From the NCBI GenBank assembly GCA_019654715.1, contig BPEH01000006.1, positions 1 through 35,893 on the forward strand: a stretch of DNA of 35,893 bases, in the 5' to 3' direction. This DNA comes from Fidelibacterota bacterium. GTDB taxonomy: Bacteria; Fidelibacterota; Marinisomatia; Marinisomatales; Marinisomataceae. Below, one piece after another: positions 1 to 7,430 of this stretch. Positions within the stretch are counted from its first letter, which is position 1. Every line of letters starts with the position of its first letter. A program made the translations under genes and the position numbers. The notes under the pieces are model-generated. The model was not told the DNA's origin, did no database searches, and worked only from the letters and a program-made list of their open reading frames with translations.

Positions 1-1266
1 TTGCTATTTTTGGTTAATCGATAATTATTATTTATTCTTTCTCCTGCAACCCAAATAATATCATTGTTATTACAAACTGCTAAATTTCTGATTTTTTCAC
101 AAAGATATTTATTATCAGTTAAATAATCATTAACTTTTTTTGTTCCATCCTTTCCCAAAAGGGACTAAATTTATCATCCCATTATACTTTTTAAATACTA
201 ATGGACTTTAAATTTGTTGCATCTACATATCAATATAGAATTTTTAGAAAAATTTTTAGGTTTTTTATCTAATTCCAACAAAAATAGAAATTATCATTCT
301 CTATTCTCTTCCTTCCTCTACTTCACATATACTCATCTTTTCATTTTGAGGTAAGAACAATAATTCTCTATCAACTTAATAAAAAATCATTAATAATTTT
401 AGTCTACCAATACTTGTTTATTAAAAAAACCCTTTATTCCTAAGTAAATTTTTGGAAAAATAAAATTTTTCTTTTTTCTGATGCTTTTGTTCTAAAAATA
501 TTAATTTCATTAAAAAAGGAAGTTTAGAAAATTTTCCCTTTTTATATAAATTTTTTTTTTCTTTTTGTAACATAATTAGAATTAATAAATTCTTTTGTTG
601 AAAAATCAAGAAATCTTTTACATCCTAATTTTATCCTCTAAATCTTTAAAGACTATTAGATTTGGCTTAATCTTTTCTAAAAAAGGGAAATTTATCTTTT
701 TTCCAAAAAATTTCTTGTTAAAGATAATCGTTTTTGTTGGATCCAGACCTAATTAATTTTGTTTTTTGCATACAATTTAATTTCTTCTTTCGAAAATCAT
801 CATTGGTCTAAATACACATTTTTTAGAGTTTTAATACCCAAAATTTGATTAAAGGGCTGATGAATTAAATTCTCATCAAAGCGTCCCCACTTGATCATCA
901 AAATGATGTGCAGTAAGAATATAATCTGCTTTAATTTTCTTCTGTATTTTCTCAAATTTATTTATCTTTTTTTTCTTAATTGTGATTCCACATTTTTTTT
1001 TAATAGTTTTTTTTTTAAGTACGACGTTAAAATTTCAAGATTATTTTTATTGCAATATTCAGATACAATCTGGACATTTTTAAGCTTTTAGCATGATAGT
1101 TATGATTTAATGACAAACAGAAACCTACAATTTAATTGAGACTGATTTCTATTAAAGAAACCCAACATCACCATTGAATCTATTCCACCTGAAACAGCTA
1201 ATAAAAAGTGTAAATGACTATTTTCTGAGGATAATTCTTTGGTTTTATTAATAATCTTATTTTCAT
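1..1266 (-). CDS. tilS: tRNA(Ile)-lysidine synthase, heavily frameshifted, C-terminus at window edge
   Basis: TilS ATP-dependently attaches lysine to C34 of tRNA-Ile2 so that it reads AUA codons. No single frame is open here, but translating all minus frames recovers the family in order. Near 1150-1200 is the PP-loop AVSGGIDSMVML. Near 885-910 is TAHHFDDQV, the HHxDDQ motif. Around 630-760 comes an NKKFFGKKINF...KIKPNLI stretch. At 1-180 is the C-terminal domain, FGKGWNKKVNDYL followed by IIWVAGERINNNYRLTK. This spans about 420 codons, the usual TilS length, so only the last few residues should lie outside the window. The likely ATG is at 1266, just after the metallo-hydrolase gene. I count roughly eight or more frame changes, many in A/T runs. 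TilS is essential in most bacteria, so consensus error is more likely than decay. Identity is secure; exact boundaries are not. Confidence 0.8.
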
Positions 1267-1875
1267 CTTTAAAAAAGGATTATACTTTAATTCTTCATAT
1301 AAAGTTGTTTCTTCCCTATGCCAGGAAGAAGTTACAGTCCTTTTTAAAAGAATTTACAAAAAAACTAAGCGATTTTTCATATCAATAGGATTACCAGAGG
1401 TAAATCTGTCCTACCAATTGAACCTTTGAAAATTAAATCTCCACAAAAAACCAAATCTTCTATCACAAAACTAACCTTCCTGGAGAATGCCAGGATTAAA
1501 TATAATTGAGAAGTAAAATTACTTATTTGGAATCCCTTTTTATTAATTTTAATCCAATGAGATACATTGGGTTTTTTTATAATCACCCATTCCCCAATAA
1601 TTTACAGCTCTTGAAAATTCTCAGCAAAAAGTTTCATTTTTCCCCAAAAAATAATCAAAATTATACTTATCAATAAAATTAAAGGGACTTGCAATTGATC
1701 GATATGGGCTGAGTTGCCAAAATTGCTAATGGTTTTTAAAAATTTGAAAAATAAAGGATCAATCAATCCCAAAAACCCTATCCAGGATCAATTATAATAC
1801 ATTCTTTATCTTCATTATAAAGTATATAAGTATTTTCCTCTAAAAGTCTGTAACAATTCTTTTGTATTGGAACAT
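1267..1875 (-). CDS. Metallo-beta-lactamase-fold hydrolase (glyoxalase II-like), frameshifted
   Basis: This is a small MBL-fold hydrolase of the glyoxalase II/YcbL type, which usually cleaves thioesters with a di-metal centre. The pieces, in order on the minus strand, are as follows. An N-terminus starts at an ATG at 1875 (MFQYKRIVTDF). ENTYILYNEDKECIIIDPG follows, typical of the family's first strands. A remnant of the metal-binding stretch appears as AHID near 1705. Then comes a PG-HSPG remnant near 1480. FCGDLIFKGSIGRTDLP is the fourth metal-ligand region with its family-specific GSxGRTD. The end reads TTLYEELKYNPFL, matching the family's usual TT-GEE-YNPFL ending. At least four single-base frame changes interrupt it. 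The first is a missing T in the run near 1842. The N-terminus overlaps the end of the GAPDH gene, and tilS starts directly after it. The substrate cannot be told from sequence. Confidence 0.72.
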
Positions 1876-2937
1876 TAGACTCTATCAAAAAAAAATTAGA
1901 TAAGGAATTGATTTTATCTTGGTAAGAATGTGGATTTAGAAATCTTACAGTAGCAGCAATGCTTGATAGAATAGAATTTCCATCTTGAGGAGTAAAACAA
2001 AATCCTGTTATTTCATTTCCATTTTTGACATTAATAGAATCTTCGACAACGACTGTTTGATTTAGAAGTCTTCCATATTGGCCTTGATCTCTACCAAAAG
2101 AGAAAACTGTATTTGCTGAATGATGCTCTGTTAATGCTACTCTTTTATCCCGTTGAAGTAAGTGTAAAACTTTTTCTTTATCGGTTTGCTCTTTTAACTC
2201 AAGATTAAACCAAACAACATGCATATATTGACTATTTACCTTTAAAGCAGAAGAAAAAAGATTTAAATCAAGATCCATTGTTTTAAATAGTCCTGCTGCG
2301 TCCTTTGCATGATGGGTACCATAAATATTATCATTATGATCATTCACTGTAGGAGCAGGAACAAAACTTGAAGTTTGGCTAATATCATTACTTCTTCTAA
2401 TACATAAAAATTTTCCACTCAAAAGATTGTCTGGAGCAACGCTCAAAGCGATTGTATTAACTAAACATGCAAGATTATGAGTATTGCACGATACAATTTG
2501 TAGAAACTGATCTTCTTTTGTAATTACATGATCATTAATTCCTCTTGCATATTTTTTTCCAAAACCATCTTCACTCCTTGTGCAAGAAAGCCTTTTACTT
2601 TATCGGTATATTTTTCATAGAATTCTTTCTTATTAGCATGACCAAATCCTTTAGGGGTACAATCAATCACTACAGAAGCTCTTGCAACAGCTTCTTCTAG
2701 AGTAAATTCAGGCTCCAGACCAATTGCTTTAAAATCATCAATTCTATCTTTAATAACTGACAGTCTTGCTCCTTTTTTCATCAAGTTTTGTATTTTTGGT
2801 TTATCACTTGTTAACGGACTATGTTTGTGAAATGTTATCTCATCAATTCCGAGACTACTTTTTTGCTCACATAAGATTCCAATTAGTGGTTCACCAATTG
2901 TGCCAGTACCTACTACATGTACAATTTTTCTTTCCAT
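1815..2937 (-). CDS. Type II (archaeal-type) glyceraldehyde-3-phosphate dehydrogenase, one frameshift
   Basis: This NAD(P)-dependent dehydrogenase probably oxidises glyceraldehyde-3-phosphate to 1,3-bisphosphoglycerate. The N-terminus holds a Rossmann motif (VVGTGTIGEPLIG, residues 8-20). VVIDCTPKGFGHANKK follows, where archaeal enzymes have VVD-TP-GVGA-NK. After a one-base frame change near 2560 the second frame gives IVSCNTHNLACL, with the catalytic cysteine in the SCNT motif. It then gives PAPTVNDHND, the HHAKD segment and YMHVVWFNLEL, all at the places expected in type II GAPDH and unlike the classical bacterial Gap, which has the SCTTN motif. The joined protein is about 350-370 residues, close to the family norm. 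It begins 24 bases after ccmD. The 3' end is uncertain: restoring a missing T near 1842 would put the stop at 1815, overlapping the downstream hydrolase gene. Another type II-like dehydrogenase activity cannot be excluded. Confidence 0.68.
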
Positions 2938-2961
2938 TTTTCTCTTAAAACTCCCCTTTAT

Positions 2962-3066
2962 TTAGTCTGTTTTTTTTAATGCTATAATATTTAAAATAAA
3001 CCAAGCAACAATTGCAAAAAATACAACAAATAATACTGCTAAAAAATAATTCAAAAAATTAAACAT
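2962..3066 (-). CDS. ccmD: Heme exporter protein CcmD
   Basis: This is a 34-residue single-pass membrane protein. It starts MFNFLNYFLAV, has one hydrophobic helix (residues about 5-30) and ends with a short charged tail, ALKKTD. Size, topology and position directly after ccmC match CcmD, which bridges the CcmABC heme exporter and heme-loaded CcmE and helps release holo-CcmE. The ATG at 3066 lies inside the last codons of ccmC (8-base overlap). It is preceded by AAGGA about seven bases upstream, so translation is probably coupled but has its own ribosome binding site. Confidence 0.8.
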   Translation of the reverse strand: MFNFLNYFLAVLFVVFFAIVAWFILNIIALKKTD

Positions 3067-3706
3067 AATTGTCCTTCTTATCTTTGGAATATAAAACTCT
3101 TATTTTAAAAAATAACATAGTAAAAAAAAGAATTGTAAAAGAAAACAAAGAAAACAAAAAAGGAATGAAAACACCTGAAGGCTGTTTTGACATTACCCTT
3201 TGAGGATGTAATTGAATATCTGCAGCCCAAAAATCAACTGACGCAAAAATTATAGGAATATCGAGGAATGCTATAATACCAACAATAGCACATATTAGCG
3301 CTACTCTCTGTCGATATAAACCAACATTTCTCAAAATAAAATATCCTATATAAATAAGAAATAAAACTAGAGTTGTTATCAATCTTGGTTCCCACACCCA
3401 AGGCTTTCCCCAAACAGGAGTTGCCCAAATAGGGCCTGTTATCAATACCAAACCAGTAAATAATGTGCCAATTTCAGCCGCTGCATGACCTATTCTATCA
3501 TACTTAAGATTTCTAGATACAAGATATAAGATGCCTGCAAGCATCACAAAGAAATAAGATAAGAATCCAACCCAAGCTAACGGAACATGAATATAAAATA
3601 TTTTTTGTGCCCAATGTTGTTCAAATACCATTGGAGTAAAAGAAACAATCCAAACTAAATTGAAGATCATTAAAATCATGGATAATATAAATAAGGCTAA
3701 GTTCAT
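3059..3706 (-). CDS. ccmC: Heme transporter / cytochrome c maturation protein CcmC
   Basis: CcmC is the membrane protein that presents heme to CcmE on the periplasmic side. The 215-residue protein has six hydrophobic segments. Its tryptophan-rich periplasmic loop reads WGKPWVWEPRL (about residues 98-108), the WWD signature, which is usually WGxWWxWDxRLT; here Glu replaces the Asp. Two candidate heme-ligand histidines flank it: HVPLAW (about residue 40) and QLHPQ (about residue 167). It is intact, abuts ccmB (the first base of its ATG is shared with the ccmB stop region) and overlaps ccmD. This is slightly shorter than the proteobacterial CcmC, as is common outside Proteobacteria. Confidence 0.93.
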   Translation of the reverse strand: MNLALFILSMILMIFNLVWIVSFTPMVFEQHWAQKIFYIHVPLAWVGFLSYFFVMLAGILYLVSRNLKYDRIGHAAAEIGTLFTGLVLITGPIWATPVWGKPWVWEPRLITTLVLFLIYIGYFILRNVGLYRQRVALICAIVGIIAFLDIPIIFASVDFWAADIQLHPQRVMSKQPSGVFIPFLFSLFSFTILFFTMLFFKIRVLYSKDKKDNYV

Positions 3707-4364
3707 CAGTATTTAACTAGTTTATCAAAAGTATTGATACCAAAAATGATTGAAATAAGTGCAAAAGTTAATAACAAGAAACCTGATTCGTTATATAAAG
3801 ATATTTTTTCATCCAAAATAGTTAGAATAAATACATTAGATGAATGAATAAGAATAGGAACAATAAGAGGAAACAAAATTAAAGGAAATAAAAAACTCCT
3901 AATATTACTTAAACTAGTAATGAGATAAATCAGTATTCCTAGACTAAGTAATCCTACATTTGATAATAAACAAAGGACTAAAATTTTGAAAGCTAATACA
4001 ATTGTTATTGTCTCAGAAATTAAAATATATCCTAAAAGAAGAAATGATTCTATTCCAAGCAATATCAATGAAAATGCGTTACCTTAGCTATAAATATCAT
4101 AAACTTTTCTACTGGAGATGAATAAATTAAATCATAAATACCATATTCTTTCTCTCTTGCAAAAGAGTTTTCAATTAATTTGATAGAAACTAAAGATACA
4201 ATAATCCAGAAAAATGCAGACAAGATGGTAATATCATATAATTTTGATGGTGGGAGAGCAAAAAACATAATTGCCAAACATGAAAAAGAAAAAAAAGTCA
4301 TATAAAATAAGTTATTAGATGATTTTCTTTCAAAGAAAAATTCATTTTTAATTAGATTAATCAT
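3706..4364 (-). CDS. ccmB: Heme exporter membrane subunit CcmB, one frameshift
   Basis: CcmB is the permease partner of the CcmA ATPase. Two pieces cover one gene: 99 codons from 4364 (start MINLIKNEFFFERK, including REKEYGIYDLIYSSP, the conserved cytoplasmic element near residue 70) and about 120 codons ending at 3706. Reading through near 4078 with one added base joins AKVT to AFSLILLGIESF without a gap and gives about 218 residues, the normal CcmB length. Six hydrophobic segments are visible. It overlaps the ccmA end by 8 bases and touches ccmC. A single missing base in GTAACGCATT explains the break, so this is probably a consensus error. Confidence 0.87.
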
Positions 4365-4962
4365 TATAATAAATTTTCCCGTCTTTTATACCAATTGATT
4401 TGTCACATATATCAGATACACTCGAAAGATTATGAGTTGAAAACAAAATAGTTTTATTCTGAATTTTTAGTTCCGAAAAAATCGTTTTGAAAACAGAAAA
4501 ACCATTATTATCCAAGTTAGAGAATGGTTCATCAATGAATAAATATTGCCAATCAAGATTTAATGCAATTAATAGCTTGTTACGTTGAAGATTTCCTGTT
4601 GAAAAATATTTCAAAGGAATAGATTGCATATTATCTAATCCTAAAGTTGTAATAAATTTATTATATCTATTTAAATCAATTTTTTGGTTATAAATAGATA
4701 AAATACATTTGAGATTTTCTTTGATATTCAAATCTCCAAATATATTTGGTTTATCATTAATAAAAACAAACTGATTATTGTTATAGTTAATCTTACCATT
4801 ATCAATATTGATAATATTGGCTAAACATTTCAACATGGTAGTCTTTCCAGATCCGTTTTCACCTAATATTGCAATAATCTCTCCCTGTTTAAATGTGCAT
4901 GAAATATTGTCGATAACACAGAGGTTTGAAAAAGATTTGCTAAGATTTTTTACTTCTAACAT
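4357..4962 (-). CDS. ccmA: Heme exporter ATP-binding subunit CcmA
   Basis: This is the ABC-transporter ATPase that powers release of holo-CcmE. The open frame runs further upstream, but family alignment (MLEVKNLSKSFSNL) and the gene layout point to the ATG at 4962, giving 201 residues. Walker A is GENGSGKTT (about 34-42). Walker B is YLFIDEP and is followed by FSNLD. The switch histidine is in STHNLS. The ABC signature reads FSTGNLQRNKLL, where most ABC proteins have LSGGQ-like residues; this deviation is common in CcmA. No Shine-Dalgarno precedes the ATG. Its A is the last base of the stop codon of the 29-codon peptide gene upstream (TAATG), so translation should be coupled to that gene. Confidence 0.9.
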   Translation of the reverse strand: MLEVKNLSKSFSNLCVIDNISCTFKQGEIIAILGENGSGKTTMLKCLANIINIDNGKINYNNNQFVFINDKPNIFGDLNIKENLKCILSIYNQKIDLNRYNKFITTLGLDNMQSIPLKYFSTGNLQRNKLLIALNLDWQYLFIDEPFSNLDNNGFSVFKTIFSELKIQNKTILFSTHNLSSVSDICDKSIGIKDGKIYYND

Positions 4963-5051
4963 TATTTCAATTTTTTTAATAGCGGATAGAAAACATACAA
5001 AACAATTATCAAACAAAATGAAAAAATAAAAATTTGGTTAAACAGTTCCAT
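4962..5051 (-). CDS. Unrecognised 29-residue membrane peptide between ccmF and ccmA
   Basis: I do not recognise this family. It is a 29-codon gene with an ATG at 5051 and a TAA at 4964-4962. The peptide starts MELFNQIFIF, forms one strongly hydrophobic helix (about residues 4-24) and ends in a basic tail, LLKKLK, so it should be inner-membrane with the tail probably cytoplasmic. Three facts argue that it is real. A good Shine-Dalgarno, AAGGAGAAACT, sits immediately before the ATG, while many neighbours have none. The start overlaps the last codons of ccmF. Its stop shares a base with the ccmA start (TAATG). It may be a CcmD-like accessory of the heme-handling machinery or a coupling leader for ccmA. 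A true ccmD exists downstream of ccmC, so this is an additional peptide. Confidence 0.6.
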   Translation of the reverse strand: MELFNQIFIFSFCLIIVLYVFYPLLKKLK

Positions 5052-7020
5052 AGTTTCTCCTTGAAGATGGCCAAAATGCAAACAAAGCTCCAAATACTAT
5101 TACAATACCTCCAATCCATACCCAATTAACAAGAGGATTAATCATAATTTTGAAATATGCTTCATTTTTTTGCGCATCATATGATGAAAATATAGAATAA
5201 ATATCTTTACTCATCGTACTATAAATATCTAGTTCACTATGAGGCTGACGTTTATCAGGATCTGGATTCCAATAAAAATAAATTCTTTTTTCAGGATACA
5301 AAGTTGTTAGATATTTATTGTTTTCATCAACTACATCCATATCGCTAATAAATGCATAATGATTGTCTCTAGCTTCACTTGTAACATTATTCAGCTTAAA
5401 TATATGATTTGCAAAATAGATTTCTTCTCCTGGACTAAGTACAAATTCTTTTTCTACCTCAAATGCTCTTCCAACAAATCCAACAAATAACAATGTTATA
5501 CCAATATGAACTATGTATCCTCCGTTTTTATGACGATTTTTGGACAAAAGCTGTAGAATTGCTTTAGAAAGCGAACTATTGTTGTTATATGAACTTTTAA
5601 ATGATTTTTGTAGTTCTCCTATAATTGATGTCAAGGTGAATACAATCCCCATGGATGTAATAAACGGATAAATTTTAAATTCATCGGTAAAAATCATATA
5701 AAATAATCCTGAAATAAAACTTAGAATCATTGGAATGCTAAAATTTGAAATAAATGTGGAACTAGACGTATTCTTCCAAGATAATAGAGGTCCAATTCCC
5801 ATTAAAAATAAAAGCACAATCCCTATAGGTACATTTAACTGATTAAAATAATTTGCACCTATATGGATTTTATTTCCGTCCCAAGCTTCTGATATAATGG
5901 GAAACAAAGTACCCCACAAGATAATAAAACACATAATCAATAAAATTAGATTATTATATAAAAATCCTCCTTCTCTTGATGTAAAAGATTCAATTTTATC
6001 TCTTGATTGTAATAAGCGATATCGTTTGAAAAACCAAAAGCCTGTCAACAATATTAGTAGTAATAGAAAAGTAAAAAACAAAGGACCCAATGATTCAGCA
6101 GTAAAAGAGTGGACCGATGAAATAATTCCACTTCTAGTAATGAATGTTCCAAGAATCACAAATAAATATGTTGAAGATGCTAAAAGAACATTCCATGTTT
6201 TTAACATGCCTCTTTTTTCTTGTATAATTGATGAATGAATGAATGCAGTCAACATAAGCCAAGGCATTAAAGAAGAATTTTCTACAGGATCCCAAGCCCA
6301 ATAGCCACCCCATCCAAGTTCATTATATGCCCAATAGCCACCTAAGATGATTCCCGCTGACAAAAATGTCCAAATGATAAGTGCCCATAATCTTATAGAA
6401 CTAATCCATTTATGATTTATTTGATTTGCAATCAGGGCAGACAACGTCATCACAAAAATAATGCTCGTACCAACAAAACCTAGATAAAGAATTGGTGGAT
6501 GTATTGCCATTGTTACATTTTGTAACAAAGGATTTAGACCATTTCCATTTTGAACAATAATATCTAAAGAAACTGGTTCAAAAGGATTTGCTATGAAATT
6601 CGATAAAACAAGAAAAAAACCAAAAATAAAAGCAAGAATTAAATACGAAGGATATTTTAGCTCTTTGATTCTCTTCAAGGTAGATAGGATATAGATTAAT
6701 GAATATATTGACATAATAAATGACCAAAAAAGTAGCGAACCTGCCTGACCAGCCCATAAAGATGTTACTTTAAAGAACATAGGAGTTTCATAACTTGTAT
6801 ACTGTGCTACATATTGTAAATTAAAATTACTAATCAATAATTCATTCAAGAGACAAATTGTAGATAAGATTATAGATAAACATGTAGCAATAATAGCACG
6901 TTCAGATAAATCAATAAAAATCTTATTCTTAGTAAAACGATAATAGAATAAAAAGAAAAAAGTAGATAAAATTAAGCCACTTGCAATATTTAAGGCTAAA
7001 CTTCCAATTTGAGATATCAT
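5038..7020 (-). CDS. ccmF: Cytochrome c heme lyase subunit CcmF
   Basis: CcmF is the large membrane subunit of the heme ligation complex that attaches heme to apocytochrome c. The 660-residue protein is intact and has about 14-15 hydrophobic segments. Histidine 174 in MAIHPPILYLG and the tryptophan-rich WWD loop GWGGYWAWDPVENSSLMPWL (about 236-255) are the family hallmarks. A periplasmic domain precedes the last helix and includes RIYFYWNPD. It follows ccmE directly (ccmE stop and ccmF start share the base at 7020), and its 3' end overlaps the start of a 29-codon peptide gene. No thioredoxin-like CcmG, CcmH or CcmI follows in this cluster, so apocytochrome reduction must be encoded elsewhere. 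Confidence 0.96.
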   Translation of the reverse strand: MISQIGSLALNIASGLILSTFFFLFYYRFTKNKIFIDLSERAIIATCLSIILSTICLLNELLISNFNLQYVAQYTSYETPMFFKVTSLWAGQAGSLLFWSFIMSIYSLIYILSTLKRIKELKYPSYLILAFIFGFFLVLSNFIANPFEPVSLDIIVQNGNGLNPLLQNVTMAIHPPILYLGFVGTSIIFVMTLSALIANQINHKWISSIRLWALIIWTFLSAGIILGGYWAYNELGWGGYWAWDPVENSSLMPWLMLTAFIHSSIIQEKRGMLKTWNVLLASSTYLFVILGTFITRSGIISSVHSFTAESLGPLFFTFLLLLILLTGFWFFKRYRLLQSRDKIESFTSREGGFLYNNLILLIMCFIILWGTLFPIISEAWDGNKIHIGANYFNQLNVPIGIVLLFLMGIGPLLSWKNTSSSTFISNFSIPMILSFISGLFYMIFTDEFKIYPFITSMGIVFTLTSIIGELQKSFKSSYNNNSSLSKAILQLLSKNRHKNGGYIVHIGITLLFVGFVGRAFEVEKEFVLSPGEEIYFANHIFKLNNVTSEARDNHYAFISDMDVVDENNKYLTTLYPEKRIYFYWNPDPDKRQPHSELDIYSTMSKDIYSIFSSYDAQKNEAYFKIMINPLVNWVWIGGIVIVFGALFAFWPSSRRNYGTV

Positions 7021-7427
7021 TATATAGTATTTGTATTTTTTAAATCGCCTTCATATCTAGAAGCACATTTTGTTTGAAGTTCAGTTGCCATAATTAAGTT
7101 ATTATCAAATTTACCAGCAACTACAACTTCAGCATCATCCTTAAACAAATCTGGTCTTGTTCCGTTATAATATACCTGCAGACTATCTTCTCCTTGATAT
7201 ACATAAAACCATACTTCTAATCTATTAGATTCACTAATATTGATTGAATTTGGTTTGACAAGACCTCCTACTTTCACACTAGAAATTGACTGATTCTCTA
7301 AACTAAGTTCTTTGATTGTATAATAACGAGTGGCAATTTTTTCATCTTCTTTAATACTTGTAAGATATATGGTCCACAAAACAACCAAAGCAAAAATTAA
7401 TATTAATGATGTATAAATTTTATTCAT
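7020..7427 (-). CDS. ccmE: Heme chaperone CcmE, cysteine (CxxxY) type
   Basis: CcmE binds heme covalently in the periplasm and hands it to CcmF. The 135-residue protein has one N-terminal membrane anchor (residues about 5-24) and then an OB-fold beta barrel with GGLVKPNSI and VYYNGTRPDLFKDDAEVVVAGKF. Near the C-terminus is KCASRYEG, so the heme-attachment motif is C121-x-x-x-Y125 and not the HxxxY of proteobacterial CcmE. Cys-type CcmE is known from archaea and some bacteria such as Desulfovibrio. It lies 3 bases after the mutase gene and heads the ccm genes. Confidence 0.93.
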   Translation of the reverse strand: MNKIYTSLILIFALVVLWTIYLTSIKEDEKIATRYYTIKELSLENQSISSVKVGGLVKPNSINISESNRLEVWFYVYQGEDSLQVYYNGTRPDLFKDDAEVVVAGKFDNNLIMATELQTKCASRYEGDLKNTNTI

Positions 7428-7430
7428 TTT

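Noticed and set aside
421-609. Open frame of 62 codons on the minus strand
   Set aside because: It is a piece of the broken tilS: composition is Lys/Phe-rich only because of A/T runs, and flanking frames carry TilS motifs in order.
891-1091. Plus-strand open frame of 66 codons, hydrophobic
   Set aside because: It lies antisense to tilS between the SGGIDS and HHFDDQ motifs; the Phe-rich composition is the complement of Lys-rich coding DNA.
4357-5016. Longer ccmA start at 5016
   Set aside because: It would add 18 residues with no counterpart in CcmA and would lie within the 29-codon peptide gene; the family start is at 4962.
5897-6238. Plus-strand open frame of 113 codons
   Set aside because: It is antisense to the conserved core of ccmF with no recognisable motif or ribosome binding site.
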